In this document: positions 1 to 16,161 of the stretch, one piece after another
Layout of the letters: each line of letters begins with the position of its first letter
Numbering within the stretch: the stretch's first letter is position 1
Origin: Mermis nigrescens
Lineage: Eukaryota; Nematoda; Enoplea; Mermithida; Mermithidae
Reading direction: 5' to 3'
Length of the DNA stretch: 64,000 nucleotides
NCBI GenBank assembly: GCA_036768485.1
Contig: JAVLUZ010000083.1
Location: 79,459-143,458, forward strand
Notes under the pieces: model-generated
Told to the model about the DNA's origin: nothing
Databases searched by the model: none
What the model saw: the letters and a program-made list of their open reading frames with translations, nothing else
Position numbers and translations under genes: made by a program

Positions 1-8
1 GACCGTTT

Positions 9-1615
9 CAGAGGCGTAGCCAGGAATTTCGGTTCTGGGGACATACACAAAAAAAATTTTAAGACTACTTTTGTATCAGATGTTTTGATATGGTACAGCC
101 ACGAGATGTGCATATTGAAACTAATTTCGTCGGCCTTTAGTGTAACCTAGCTTATTTATGGCTCTCTGACAATTGAAAATACAAAGAAGGGATTAAGTAT
201 ACAATATACCCACCACCGTTTTTTAGCCGATTCAAATAAGCTACAGTGACCAAACTTTACACAAAAATTATCAAACACGTTCTGACTCGCATCAATAAAA
301 ATAGTGTTGGACACTGTAGCTTACTTGAATCTACAGTGTTGGTCACTGTAGCTTATTTGAATCGGCTAAAAAACGGTGGCGGGTAAATTGTATACTAGAT
401 CCCAAAGAAGTGTGTAGTGGCGCAAAGCGCCGAAGATTTTTGATATTTTATTCATTTTCAAATAAAATTTACCACCTTTTATTGACAAACTGTTCGGAAA
501 TCAAAAGTGACTCAAAGCACCAAAAATTAAGTTATTCTTTACCACCCTTAACATTTTGTAGCTCTGTGTATAGTGACAGTCTGAAGAGCAGAAGATTATC
601 AAATGTTTACAGGTCACTTTTGACATAATGCCAGAATATCAGGTTACTAACCGGAAAACTGCAAATGTCCAGCTTAGTATGAAGTACTAGAATATTCTGA
701 CTGATTTGGGTTCTTAAAGCAATGCTGGAGCTAATACAAAGAGAAATAACAGTTACTGGTGGAGCTGAGCATCTGCAAATTGTGACGTTCTTGCTCTTTA
801 AACTTAATTTATACCGCTTAAATCATACAGAACGGTCAAACAGATTTCTGCGCGAAGCGCAGGAAATTTTACGAAATTCCTAATCGTTTTACCCTTTTTT
901 ACCCTCCCTAAAACCTTTGTACATTATAAGTGAGATGTTACGGCTGAGGTTCTGGGACGTGCTCAAGCGCCCCAGCAGGGTCCGGGGCAGAGCCCCGGAA
1001 AATTTGGTGAACGAAGCAATGTTAAATGGTAACGTTAAAATTTTTGCAAAATCGGCCAAGTCTTTATTCTTAATGAAGCCCAAAACTGTCAAAATTGATC
1101 GACTCCTACATTGCAGAAAACTTCTAATCTGAAAGGCGTTTTTCGACCTCCGCTCTGTATATAGTGCAGCAACGGGTCGCTGCCTGTAAGATATAGAAAG
1201 ATGTATCAATGAAAATTTTGTTCTTACTGTTTTCAGACCCATTTGTGGCCTTAATAACAATATGTAGTTCATAATAGAGAAAATGCGCAAAAACCGATAC
1301 GCAAACATTTTCGCACTTTTACTATTATGCTCAATAAGCATGCGCAGTTTCATTTAACGAGCTAACATGACATCAAATCACTAAAGTGATATGCAGCGCT
1401 GGAATGTTTTGGCTGATTCGAGCTTTTACACTCATGGATTCATATAATAATAAATAATAAGGATTTGGCGCGAAGCGTCAGATAATTTTTACGTTTTTTT
1501 CCTTTTTTAAACTCAATTTTTTGAACATAATTATTGCACCAGAAAAATCAACAAAATTTCTAAAAATTAAGAAGGGGGCAATGCTCCCTATGCCCCCTCG
1601 CTGGCTACGCCCTTT
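9..1615. mobile_element. hAT-like non-autonomous TIR element, 1.6 kb
   Basis: The left end reads CAGAGGCGTAGCCAG and the right end is its near complement (CTGGCTACGCCCTTTG). The flanks GACCGTTT (1-8) and GGCCGTTT (1616-1623) match at 7 of 8 bases, as an aged 8-bp target duplication of the hAT type would. No transposase is seen; the ORFs inside look like chance. It contains a nested foldback at 197-395 and GC-rich mini-hairpin motifs near 419, 850 and 1469. Confidence 0.65.
197..395. mobile_element. Nested foldback MITE
   Basis: Two near-perfect inverted arms of about 55 bp run from GTATACAATATAC... at 197 to ...ATTGTATAC at 395. Each arm carries the block CCACCACCG, TTTTTTAGCCGATTC, AAATAAGCTACAGTG. 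The spacer also contains partial copies of CACTGTAGCTTA. The element sits inside the 9-1615 element and has no coding capacity. Confidence 0.6.
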
Positions 1616-3553
1616 GGCCGTTTTCGAATGTCCTCTGAGTTACCAATGGGCTTGGCATTAGTCACTTTGCGGGCGCACTTATAAATTTGCTAGTTTCGCT
1701 CACTACTACGCTTAATGAATCCTACTACTGAGGCGTACCGTTACCAGAGACGTTTTGACTAGGGACGTTTTGTCAAAGAATTTTTGTTGCAGACCCAAGA
1801 AGTTGTTGTATTTAAGTGCAAAAGGGCATTAGAATTTTGGTCATCTTCCTTTTTTACAGATTTCTGAAACTTTTGGTCATAAGAACCTCTTTTGTTATGC
1901 ACTTTCTGAGTTTAAAAGACGACCCCTGGTTACGGATGCTTAAAGTCAGACACTAATCGACCTATGACAGCAGTTCATATGATTATACCCGTCTCAGCTT
2001 TTATTGTTGTACAGGGGCAACGAATCAGCCAGCGACTTAAGGACTATGGCAAATTCGTGTAAGTTACCTTCTTTGGTGGCTTTTATCGAGTCAACATTAA
2101 GTTTTCAGAAAAACATTTAAATGCAGAATAATCCGTTATTTGATGAATACATTGCAGCGTTTGCCTTGTATACTGATGATTAAATGTCCATTAAAAAAAG
2201 TCTGGTATTAAATACGACTACTATATCATTAAGTTTACTGGTGCATTGCGTGTATTTAATAACCATACTCAACCAGGATGATTAATCTTTTCATTTATTT
2301 GTGCTCTAGATGTTGAATTTTAATTGAAAGATATTTAGTAAACCATTTCAAATGCACTTTTCACGGTTCCAATGACAAAAATTGCATATATGGGTGGGTA
2401 CTTACTCGGCAATTATAAATTTACATTGAAAAACCGAGAGATTTCGAATGGAGGAAAGAATGATACCTTGACGCATTTCTAGTCTAAAATGATTTCAAAA
2501 AAGCTATTGATGCTAAAATTGCAATTTTCATTCGTTTCTGGTTAATTCACTTTACTCAGAACCATTTTTTATTTGTACTTTTTTGAATAAAAATGTAAAA
2601 ATGTAATAAAAATTTAACTTAGATTGACGCATTCGTCCTTTCACCAACTATGTTGGGATAATAGGAACCACCTCGTGAATTTTCCACTGTGTATAATAAT
2701 CTGGATACGTACTTTGTTCAAATTTCAGCAAAAACATTACAATTTGATAAGTGATAATTAGTTCACGCCCGATTAAGCCACGGATTTAGTAAAGAGAAAT
2801 GGTGTGAAGCACTAAAGATTTTTGGAACTTCAGCTGAATAGGGGAAGTCGTTACTGAATGTATATTTACTGAAAGCTCGTAAGAGCCTAAAAATCTAGCC
2901 TACACAAAGAATAACTGATTCCAGAGAAAACACACGGCTCTTCTATTTTTAAAAAAAACCGATAATGCCTAAAACCGCCAGAAACTAGAAATATGCGAAT
3001 TGCGGTTTTTATTTATAATTAGGACCGACAAGGTAGTCGCTTCTTCCCTCCTAAGCTGATATTTGCATATAAAAGGAAGATGTGTTTAATTCTTTGATAA
3101 AAAGCAGAGATGAGGCTAACTGGAGAAACGAATCAAATTTTCCATGAGAAATGCTTAAACGAATCTTAAAACTGTGAATTGAGGAGATTTTAGTGCAATA
3201 AAAATATTCAGCAATTTCTAAACAGTTTAACTTCTTTGACGCTCGACTACTGGACATGAGCAGACCCACATTTCTCACTAGATGCATATCTATGAGTTTT
3301 AGAGCTAAACTAGACCCTAAAGCAAAAAAAGACAGTCGTATAGGCGTAAAATCTAAAGTTAACGCAAGAAACAGCTAACTGAAACATATAATCAAGGTTT
3401 GCACTAATTGACAGGGGCGGTTTTACAGGGAAATGAGGGGAACGACCGCCCCCTACCCTATCGGCTAAAATATTTGGCGACATAAAACATTTATATGTAA
3501 TTTGCAATGATTTTAGGCAGCTTTAATGACGCATTCATTTACTTTCTTTGCGA
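1616..3553. other. Unannotated AT-rich stretch
   Basis: Presumably an intron of the kinase gene, since its catalytic exons follow downstream. I see no exon, RNA gene or clear repeat here; the ORFs at 3051-3507 lack coding character. Confidence 0.4.
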
Positions 3554-3772
3554 CCTGGGGCCGGTTCCACCAAATTTTGAATAGTCTGAATAGTTTGAAT
3601 AGTAATGGTCTGAATAGTAATCGGGTTCCACCAAAAACTATTCGGACTAGTACTATTCACTATTCAAAACTAGTAAAAGAATACGTTTTGAGTAGTAAAA
3701 TTTACTAGTATACTAGTAAGCCGTTTCACCAAATGACTAGTAAAAAATTTACTTGTCGAAACAAGTACGTTT

Positions 3773-4809
3773 TTGACAAGTGTTAGTTGGACTAGTCATT
3801 TCGCCGTGACAAGTATTCTTCTGCTGATTAGTGTGAAAATGAATATTTGGGATACAAGTAGTAGTAGCAGTGGAGTTGAGGAAGTTAATTTTTGTATGGA
3901 AAAACAAAAAAATTATCGACTACGGATTAATTTCGAGTTAGACGATTTTATCGCTCGATTTCGGTTTTCTCGTACTTTAATAGAACAGTTGGTGAACAAT
4001 ATAGGGCCGCAGCTTCAACATGATTCCGATAAAAATATGGCTCTATCGCCGATTCAGCCGATTTTGTTGGCCACACGTTATTTAGCTGACGCAGGATTAA
4101 TTTTTACAGTTGGTGATGCTCATGGTCCTGGAAAATCTACCGTTTTCAGAGCTGTTCATAGTGTAGTGACTGCTATAAATAAGCATTATTTTCACGATGT
4201 TGTTAAATGGCCAGATAACTTAGCATCTGTCATCTCTAAATTTTACAAAGTGGCGCGCATGCCTCACTGCATTGCTGTCCTTGATGGATCACATATTCCC
4301 ATAAAAACTCATACACATGACGAAAGTCAATTTATAAATCGGCACAGAGAACATTCTATAAATACTATGATGGTTGCTGGACCAAAAAACAATTTTTTTA
4401 CGTTAGTGCTACATGGCTTGGTTCTGTAAATGATGCGCGCGTTTTGAAACTTAGCAGCTTAGCTAAAACGTTTAACGAAGGTTGGCATCCGTTTCCGAAT
4501 GCTTTGATTCTAGGGGACTCGGGATCTGGTCTCAGCGATTGGTTGATTCAACCTATTTTGAAGCCGGTGTTGACTCCAGCTGAAGAGAGATTCAACAAAG
4601 CGCATAAATCTACACGTCATATTATCGAATGCGCTTTTGGAATTTTAGAGAAACATTTTGCGTGCCTTACAAAATTAAATTTGTCACCCGAATTTTCAGC
4701 GCAAGTCATAAAAGCTTGCACGGTATTACATAATATCGCATTAGAATACCAGCCCGTTGGAGAGGATGAAATTGAGACAATCATGACTGAAATAAGCGAA
4801 AAAACTTAA
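3773..4809 (+). pseudogene. Harbinger (HARBI1-like, DDE_Tnp_4) transposase, one frameshift
   Basis: Two frames (3773-4429 and 4444-4809) make one transposase; a single-base loss near 4405 shifts the frame just before the segment with SVNDARVL. Visible parts are an N-terminal helix-turn-helix region (LVNNIGPQL to STVFRAVHSVV), the first catalytic Asp in VLDGSHIPI, the second in ILGDSGSGL, and the Glu in HIIECAFGIL. A likely true start is the Met at 3839, just before a Ser run; the ATG at 3773 lies close to the terminal repeats. The combined length of about 340 residues is normal for the family. The protein would cut and paste the element together with its Myb-like partner. The frameshift makes this copy non-functional unless it is an assembly error. 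Confidence 0.88.
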
Positions 4810-6600
4810 TGAAAATGATGTGAGTGAGGGAGAAAATACTTCGGGACGAAATCGCAGAAATATTTCAGTTTCATTTTTCGCATGAACTTATTCTTGTAAG
4901 TTCTTTTAATATAACATAAAGTAAAACAGGTGCTTCTTTTCGAAAAACTAATCTGCAGCATACCATATCGTAACAATTTCATAAAAAATGAAAGCAATCG
5001 GGGCAAAAAATGCATAATATCACTCCTTGCGCCAAATGTTACTGTAACATCCATTCCCGACGGGCTAATTGGCCACATGCGAGCTTGCTCCGAATAGTCA
5101 ACAAATGTAAAGGCTTTTGGAGTGTCAATAGGATACTTGTGCTGTAGATTTGATTTATTTTCTAATTCAAGAACCTCAAGTTTCATCTTGTAGTTAGCTA
5201 GCTCAAAATGTCTCCACTTGCAACGCAATTTTCTTCTTTTTCATAGTTATCATTTCATCTTCGCATTTCTTTGAATCGACATCTTCGACTAAATCGTGAA
5301 AATGTATCTAGGAGGGGCAAATCTTAGTCTATGTACATGTGTACCTACTTCGTTAGAAAAGATATGATGATTTGAGATTTTCAAGTCAATTTTCGATTTC
5401 TAAACGTAGCGAGTTCCATAAAGCTATCACATTTTAAGCATAAGGCAAGCTGACGAGAAAATTTGAAAGATTGTTCGAAGATAAAAGCTATGCTAAACAA
5501 GACAAGGACCGATAAATGAAGTCTTTGTCCTTGGCTAACTGCGATGAATGTAAACATTGGGCTTTAATGTATTATGCTGTAAATTTTTACGTTTATATGG
5601 AAAACTCTGTAAGCGTAAACAGAAATAACAATTTCAGAGCATGGATAGGATTTCAAGATTATGCCTTAGAATTTTTCATACTCGAAAATCAGAAGCTAAA
5701 ATTAAGAAATAGCGTCCTATGTATTTGTATCATTCGTTTTTAAATGCTGTTATACCTACAAAAAATGTTCAATAATATCATCTGTTCAGAACATCTTCAA
5801 ATTCACCGTCTAAGTAAACTAATAAAATCTAGATAGATGGATAAGTGAGTTTTAGCTAGCTAGCTATGTTTGCATTCATTATCTTGTAGTGATTGCCCCT
5901 CCTAGTGTGCACTACAATTTGCTCCAGCGAAACCTTGTGGCAGAAATCAGTTTAGTAATTTACAGCGCTTACAATTCATAATTTATAATACGCTACAAAG
6001 GTGTTTCCTGCCTACTTTAATGCGACTTGGCTCAACTAGACGTCGTGGTTTCATTAATTTGCAAAATTTCATGAGTGACGTTTGAAAGAATTTTTAAATC
6101 GATTTGCTAAAATCAGAAGTCTATTCCATGCACATGGTTTCCTGAAGCAGACTGTCGTCAAATTCGATGAAGTATGTATACCAGCTTCTTTATTCTTATT
6201 AATTGGAAAATAAAATTTCCCTGCTGAGGACTTAGGAGTAAAAATATCTTTTTCCGGCCCCTCAGAGGAAATCTGCGAAATTGATTTCAATGCAGGCTGC
6301 AGTTCGCGTTCCTGTCATAATCCATCTAGTGATTCTGTAGAATTTTCAATAAAAATTATTGCACCAGATTCTCATCCAATAACATCCAAAACAGCATCAT
6401 CAAGATCGGTGAGGGTCGTTAATTCGTCACCCCCAGCTCCCGTTTGCTTCTGTGCATCAAGTTTAAAAAGGATTCGTCTTCTCCAGTTGGGCCGAACACA
6501 ATCCCGAAAATGAGTCCAATCTATTCCACTTGTCGGTGGTAAATATCCAATACTCAGCGCATACTCAAAAATTTCCTCCCATTTTTTTGTTTCGATTCGC
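4806..6600 (-). pseudogene. Harbinger accessory Myb/SANT-like gene, degenerate
   Basis: It reads leftward and converges on the transposase. Near 6600-6370 the - strand encodes a tryptophan-bearing DNA-binding-like block (KKWEEIFEYALSIGYL, then DWTHFRDCVRPNWRRRILF) followed by an acidic stretch ending VLDVIG and a stop. The frame 6290-6069 continues with a Ser/Pro-rich segment. The last part, 5228-4806, contains ELANYKMKLEVLELENK, like the charged C-terminal helix of these proteins. Stops between the parts show either decay or unmarked introns. Known role in the family: it binds the terminal repeats and carries the transposase into the nucleus. The assignment rests on position, opposite orientation and the W-rich pattern. 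Confidence 0.6.
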
Positions 6601-7700
6601 GAGTAATAACAGATGTGAATGCGCCAAATAAGAGAGCTTTATTTTCGCATATTTTTTTAATTATTAGATTTTCAACTTATTCTTATCGCTAATAACTGCC
6701 AGTTTAATTTTTTTGGTTGACATTAATCGAATAAGTAAAGCATAGCGTAAGAGAACGAAACGTAAGCAATGAATGAGAATCGTTAATAGACAAAAGGAAA
6801 AATGAGAACCGAAACCAACTTAGCGCAATCAACAGAACTTGTCTGATCTGGTTTAGGAGCCAAAAGGATCTGATCTCCTCTTTATCATACATTCATTTTA
6901 TACAATATACGTACCTTTACATTAGGTATCGTCCATACACTCACAAATACTAAAAAAAATTACTAGTCGGAAAAGTCTTTCATTTTGACTAGTACTAGTC
7001 AAAATTTACTAGTTTTGAATAGTAAATGGTGGAACGTTAGTTTTTATTACTTGTTTTGAATAGACTATTCACTATTCACTATTAACTATTTATTTTTGGT
7101 GGAACCGGGCCCAGGAGCAAATGTTTTTTTCTCCGGAAATATATTATTTGTATCGATAAACATTTTCATATCTGTTTAAAACATGTCCGGGGTATATAAA
7201 CAATTGGTTTTACACAACTTTTTTTGTCGCATTGATGATAACTTCCTATTATTTTTATCATTTAAAAAATATATGAATTCAAAAAATTTTGACAAGTCGC
7301 ATTTCAACCGGCTTCGTGTTATTGGTCCTGATGCGGAAATTTGGAAAATTATAAAAAAAAACTGTTTAGAGTTGCGAGTCGTCTCAAACACAAAATAACT
7401 CAAAAATTGCAAAGCCCTCAGAAATTTTTGTATGAGGAATGACATTTCTCCGTCAAATTTACTGGGGATAAAAAATGAATAAGCTAAATATTATGTTTTG
7501 TTTCGAACGACACATACAATTGCAAAATTAGTAAAATAAAAAAATGTTTTAAATGAATGAATGTATACCTAAAAAAAGTAACCCACTTACATTTTTCCAT
7601 ATTTTACAGTATTAGTATTTTTAATATTTTACGTTTTTTCAGTACGTTTCTTAGTACTCATTTTTTATTTTTTTTATTTTTGGAAATACGTATATTTTAG

Positions 7701-7874
7701 GTGCTTTTGGCCGAACACAGAGCCACGCAGGAGTTATTCGCTATAAAAGTGCTAAAAAAAGACGTAATAATTCAAGACGACGACGTCGAGTGTACAATGA
7801 CCGAAAAACGCGTCTTAGCCCTGCCCTCCAAGCCTGCCTTTTTGGTCAATCTGCACTCCTGCTTCCAAACCATG
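7701..7874 (+). CDS. Protein kinase C (conventional type), exon A: N-lobe with ATP lysine
   Basis: Acceptor tattttag/ and donor ATG/gtaaac frame 58 codons in phase 0. The exon encodes the end of the glycine-loop strand, the ATP-binding lysine in [10 protein letters not shown], and the alpha-C helix with its glutamate in [12 protein letters not shown], ending LHSCFQTM. The [16 protein letters not shown] block is a hallmark of conventional PKCs. This is a Ser/Thr kinase activated by diacylglycerol, calcium and phosphatidylserine at the plasma membrane. The regulatory C1/C2 part and the glycine loop must lie upstream of the window, as nothing before 7701 resembles them. No indel is seen here. 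Confidence 0.95.
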
Positions 7875-8360
7875 GTAAACGGAATTATTTAAATGTATAA
7901 ATAGGAAAAAGACATCCTGTTATGTGAATACATGCACAGCATACGAACCTGGGTTGGAAGGGTCAGCGCCAAAAAGCTTTTTGAAGTGCTTTTTTTACTT
8001 TTTTCAGGCAAAAAACGATTAGTACATAAACGACAAAATCACTACTTTTTTGACGTTTCGTAAATTGCTAGCCCTTTCTAGAGCATTAAAACGAAAAATT
8101 TCGGAAAAATGTGAAAAATTTAGAGTAAATTGAAGAAAATGCAGTCGAAAACTTAGTATATGGCGCGAAGCGCGGAAAATTTGAGTTTTTTGAATCACAA
8201 ATCGGCTGAAAACGCGTAAAGAACGCACATATGATCATTTTTTCGGAAAATCAGGAATTCTTTGGTGTCGCAGCTATTTTGCGGGGTTTAGCCATTCTGC
8301 GAATTAAACCAACCCCTCCCCTGATCTCCCAAAGAACACGTGTAGGTATAAGGAGACATG

Positions 8361-8496
8361 TCTGAAGAAAGTGTATTTTCTGGCCTATTGGCAAAATAAT
8401 AATAATGCTTTATTCAAACCCCCTGCGGATTTGAATAAAGCATTATATTATTATTTTATGTGACTGCCAATAGGCCAAAAAATACACTTTCTTCAG
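8361..8496. repeat. Long imperfect hairpin around an ATAATAATGCTTTATTCAAA core
   Basis: The left arm (8361-8418) and right arm (8429-8496) are complementary over about 60 bases, with the loop CCCCTGCGGA. The TAATAATAATGCTTTATTC end resembles the antisense of a retroelement 3' tail that recurs near 48130 and 62990. Confidence 0.6.
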
Positions 8497-9013
8497 ATAT
8501 GAACCAGTCATAAACATTTAGAAGTCAGTTATAAAGGAGACATGCACGGGGGGAATTCTGGAGGAAATGTGCTCGGAATTGACCAGAAAATTTGGAATAG
8601 TGTGGTTTTGACACTGTTTTAGTATGTGTTTTTATCACTTTTTGAGATCGATTTGACCCAAAAAAGCTCGACTTTTTACTCCTCAGATCGGTCATGATGT
8701 GCGTCTATGGTTGCGACAAGGACTCAAAAAAATTTCCACGAATCTGCTTAGTTGCTAAATACTATGTTTATGCGTTAAAAACATTGTTATTTGATAAAAA
8801 CGTGATACAACCGAAAGAGCTTTAACCATTAGTGTAAATTGATTATACTTGTGGTCAAAAAGGGGTAAATGGCGCGAAGCGTCGAAGATTTTTGACACTT
8901 ACGAGCTAAAAATTGGCTAAAAGTGCTTAAATCGCACACTTTCAACGATTTTTTTAAATCGACCTTCCTGCGTGGGTCGCAGTCATATCGCTGAGGGTGG
9001 GGTCAGTTGCCAC

Positions 9014-9278
9014 CACACCTGGGCGTGGATGGAGGGGTTTTGGGAGGTTATGCACCCCGAGATAACCATAAATAACCCTGCCAGGCACCAAAATACTCCC
9101 TCCCAGAACTCAATTTTTAAATTTTTTTTGAGTTTTTCGCAATTTGTTTGATGCCAATGGATAGTGCTTGATTGGAAACGTTGAAAAATGGTGTTTTTCG
9201 CCGTACCACCATTTTTAAGGCTATTTTTTACCTTTAAAATTATTGCACCTCCCATAATTTTGGTACCGCCCAGCTATG
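9014..9278. mobile_element. hAT-like MITE (TGGGC family) with perfect 8-bp duplication
   Basis: It begins CACACCTGGGCG and ends with the complement of CATAGCTGGGCG. GTTGCCAC flanks it on both sides (9006-9013 and 9279-9286). It is a 265-bp non-coding body with the family block GATGCCAATGGATAGTGC. Confidence 0.9.
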
Positions 9279-10710
9279 GTTGCCACTCTGATAGGGGAGT
9301 GTAATCCGCGCGAAGTCGCTACCTACCTGAGCATGCGTGTAACGGCTTGAAATTTCGGATGGGGTACCCCGGCCACTTTGAGATGGGAAGGGGTAAATAA
9401 CCTCCTAAGTTTTGGCCAAAAACGACTAAAAAACGCATAAAAATGGTCATAACGCAAACATTTTCTAAAAATCGAGGGGGTAGTCAAAAATTTTCTGACT
9501 TCGAGGATGTGGGCGGACGTCCAACTTTGGGTGGGGAACCCCTGTTACATGTATGTTCCTGAACGTCTCCCAAATTCTGAGGGTCGAACCATTTTTTAAA
9601 AGTCAAAAGTCGCAAAGAAAACATCCGAACGCGATTTCTTGACGTTTTTCATAAACTTGCGAAAATAAGCGTGAGAGAAAATTTGAAAATTTAATATTGG
9701 GGCTTTTCAATATTCTAATGGGTCTTTCCAGATGCTTTTGTCATGCTTTGCTAGAAAATCAAGTCCAAATACCCTCCAAATGACCATCTGCTTCATCTTG
9801 AATTTTAAGTCGTTGCTATCGTGATCCTCACAGATTTAAATTAATTAGCAAACGCTGGAATCAATTTCTAACAGCTTTCTGGAATTTTTAAAATACAGGA
9901 GAGAAAACACGTCTAGAAATAAATCTTTTTGCTAGTATCAAATTTGCCTAAGATGATTAATAATTATCGATAAGAATCCTCAAAAATTAAATTAAATAAA
10001 AAACATTTACGAAATGCAGAAAATACACCTGATTTGGCGACCAAAAATCAAAAAAAGTAATGTAGAAAAAGCTACTTGTAGCGTAGATTCGGTGAGCTTG
10101 AAAAGGTCCTCTTTGCAATCCAGACTTTGGAACAGCTTGTAAATTAATGAGGGTATTCCTAGATTCTTAGAGTGCACGATAGCTTGTTGGGTATGGATTC
10201 ACCAATTTCAAAGAAATATGTATTCCTTTTGTTAAATACAATATCTAACTTTATACTTTTCGTTTGAACTATCGAAAACCTAATTTAGTCTGATTTTGTT
10301 TCAAATCTTTGAATATATCAAATTTAATTTTAAATATGGCCTGAATTCGAGCACAAGCTTAACTTTTCCATCGTTTATTCGGGACTGAGCCAGAAAAGGG
10401 CATTAAACAGTCTGTGGAAGCTAAATATTTCGGGGTTATAATAAATATTTTTATATAAATATTAGTAGCTGACTTTACACTGCTATCCGTCTACTTTACA
10501 CTATTATAAGCCCACATTACGCCAGTGCGAGCCGACTCCGCACTGTTAAATACATGAATTTATGCATACTTAGGGAATAACTTATCTGTATAATTTATGT
10601 TCAACTTTCCACTTTACACCCTATTCTTTTCTCTGCGATCTAGGCGTACGTTTATACGTGTATTAAAGTATTTTTGACCGGCTTAAAAGACTTGCCTTTG
10701 TGTTTTTTAG

Positions 10711-10802
10711 GACAGGTTGTATTTCGTAATGGAATTTATCAGCGGTGGAGACTTGATGTTTCAAATACAGCAAGCGGGAAAATTTAAAGAGCCAGTGGCT
10801 GT
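10711..10802 (+). CDS. Protein kinase C, exon B: hinge
   Basis: Acceptor ttttttag/ and donor GT/gtaagt bound 92 bases, entering in phase 0 and leaving after two bases of a Val codon. The encoded [20 protein letters not shown] is the hinge of the kinase fold, joining the two lobes and contacting the adenine of ATP. It continues exon A without a gap, and the frame runs on into the exon at 12264. No damage is visible. Confidence 0.95.
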
Positions 10803-14369
<3,567 letters not shown>

Positions 14370-14558
14370 ATCATTCTATATCAACCATACGGCAAGGCGG
14401 TGGATTGGTGGGCGTTCGGAGTCTTACTGTACGAAATGCTAGCCGGACAACCGCCGTTCGATGGCGAGGACGAAGACGAGCTGTTTACGGCTATCACGGA
14501 GCATAACGTCTCTTATCCGAAAACTTTGAGCAAAGAATCGGTTTCGTTGTGTAAAGGG
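14370..14558 (+). CDS. Protein kinase C, exon E: C-lobe helices
   Basis: Acceptor atatttag/ and donor AAAGGG/gtaatt bound 63 codons in phase 0. It encodes [20 protein letters not shown], then [19 protein letters not shown], ending SVSLCKG. The [13 protein letters not shown] helix and the acidic EDEDEL segment are typical of AGC-family PKCs. The frame is intact. GC content is clearly higher than in the flanking introns. Confidence 0.96.
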
Positions 14559-14969
14559 GTAATTTTATGTTTTATTTCTAATTATTGTCTAATTTATTCT
14601 AATATCTTTTTTTGAATTTTAATCAAAGTTTTAAGAATTTGCTAGTTGTCTAATTAGCTGGATGCAAGAGCTCTTTTAGGCGTTTTTGAAATTTCGATTT
14701 ACTAGAAGGGCTGATTTTTGGATGCTGAATGCTCACTTTTTCTCTTCAAAAAGTGATTTAAACGATCGCTCTTTTGATCCAAATAGATTAGGACCTAAAG
14801 GAATAAGCTATGGAAATAGTTATAAAGATACGATACGGATTAACGTCGTGGGAAGGCTTCACTGTAATTCGATACACTGTAGAAGGTCTCCATTTATTCT
14901 GTCATTAATCGACGTATTATTTAGGACTGATTGCACTCTTCCCAACAGATGTTAACTTCAACTTAAGGG

Positions 14970-15152
14970 CAGGGGCGGATCCAGGATTTTCCTAAGGAGG
15001 GCGGCACCCATATGGGGGGCGGAAGCATGACTTTGGCGGAAAAATTAGCTGTTATAACCCGAAAATCGCCCAAAAATCTCAAAAATCCTTAATTTTGCGC
15101 ATATTTTGGGCCAATGGGGGGCGGCCGCCCCCCCCTCCTAAATCCGCCCCTG
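14970..15152. mobile_element. hAT-like MITE (CAGGGGCGGATCC family), perfect 8-bp duplication
   Basis: It begins CAGGGGCGGATCCAGGATTT and ends AAATCCGCCCCTG. CTTAAGGG flanks it at 14962-14969 and 15153-15160. The 183-bp body has no coding sequence. Confidence 0.92.
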
Positions 15153-15431
15153 CTTAAGGGGCAATGCCTCAACAAGTTAATGATGCAAAGAAGTACAACA
15201 ATCTAAGGAATTCGGTATATTGAAAAAAAATTTTGTACTACAAAACATTTGAATACTTGTAAAAATCGCGTGAAAGGAGGAAAACGGGTATTTTACATGT
15301 AAATGATGAATTTTCTAAATCCTTTTTTGTCCGTTTTAGGGTAAGTTTCGAAAAAATTCTGCCGGATCCGTCACTGTATTTTTACGAGGCTTTATTTTTC
15401 TTTTTGTTAAATATCGCACCGATATAGCTTG

Positions 15432-16066
15432 ACCCACACGTGGGCGTGGAGGCGGGGATGTGGGGTATGCACCCACCCCGCAGAGCCGAACCCCACCCCA
15501 GAAACCAAAACAACCCCAAAATTCAAATTTTTGAAAATTTATTTGTTTTTTTCGCAATTTTTGTGGCCAATAGATAATAATTCTGCTCGATGATAAACTT
15601 CGAAAAATGCTTTTTCGCCTTATAACCATTTTTAAGACCATTTTCAACGTTTTAAAAATCTTGAAACCCCAAATTTTGTGCCATTATCATATCATTAATT
15701 GTCATGATGTATGTCATTTTTCGGAACACCAAAATGGCGATTCCGTTCCAACTAAAACTTTTCGTACGCTGAATTTCGCTTTGTGTACAATGATTTCGAA
15801 ATATCAAAATCGGCCAGGGTGGGTGGCGCAAAGTTCTCGGGGGGGGGGATGTGAAAGATTTATTCAAAGGTCAAAAATCGACCTTAAAAATAATTAGTAT
15901 GGTGAAAAAACACAAAACTACAACGTTTCCATCAGGAATATCCATTGGCATCAAAATTGCGAAAAAAAAAAAAATTTCAAAAAATTGAATCTGGGGGTAT
16001 TTGGGGATTTCTGGGGTTGTACTCTGGGGGTGCATGCCCCCAAACCGACTCCCACGCACAGGTGTG
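15432..16066. repeat. Two degraded TGGGC-family MITE copies, head to head
   Basis: The first starts CACACGTGGGCGTGG near 15434 and loses its far end near 15670. The second is reversed and ends near CCCACGCACAGGTGTG at 16066. Both share the TATCCATTGGCATC-type core. No target duplication survives. Confidence 0.55.
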
Positions 16067-16161
16067 ATCTGAATGCGAAATTTAAGCCTTTAATAAATGA
16101 TTAAATTTAATTATTATAATTTCTTTCTATTGCTTGAATTTCCAAGTTCTTTCAATTTTAG

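Larger units (their letters stand above)
3554..7115. mobile_element. PIF/Harbinger DNA transposon, nearly complete
   Basis: The ends are inverted repeats: CCTGGGGCCGGTTCCACCA on the left and the complement of CCTGGGCCCGGTTCCACCA on the right. Inside both ends lie clusters of a short GAATAGT/ACTATTC motif. The element carries two converging genes, a DDE transposase on + and a Myb/SANT-like protein on -, which is the usual two-gene plan of Harbinger elements. I could not find a clean 3-bp target duplication, because the flanking CCT/AGG extend the inverted repeat. Both genes are broken, so it is probably inactive. Confidence 0.85.
7875..10710 (+). other. PKC intron A-B
   Basis: It contains a CATACATG-family copy (about 7925-8345, degenerate), a 60-bp-arm hairpin (8361-8496) and a hAT-like MITE with a perfect duplication (9014-9278). 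GC mini-hairpin motifs lie near 8162 and 8872. The remainder is plain AT-rich sequence. Confidence 0.7.
14559..16161 (+). other. PKC intron E-F
   Basis: It holds a GGCGGATCCAGG-family MITE with a perfect duplication (14970-15152) and two degraded TGGGC-family copies facing each other (about 15432-15670 and 15805-16066). No other features. Confidence 0.7.

Noticed and set aside
889..1353. 154-residue minus-strand ORF
   Set aside because: It lies inside a non-autonomous hAT-like element and shows no conserved motif; an overlapping ORF on the other strand is equally open.
15336..15897. Opposing ORFs of ~100 residues rich in Pro/Gly
   Set aside because: They translate degraded MITE sequence.
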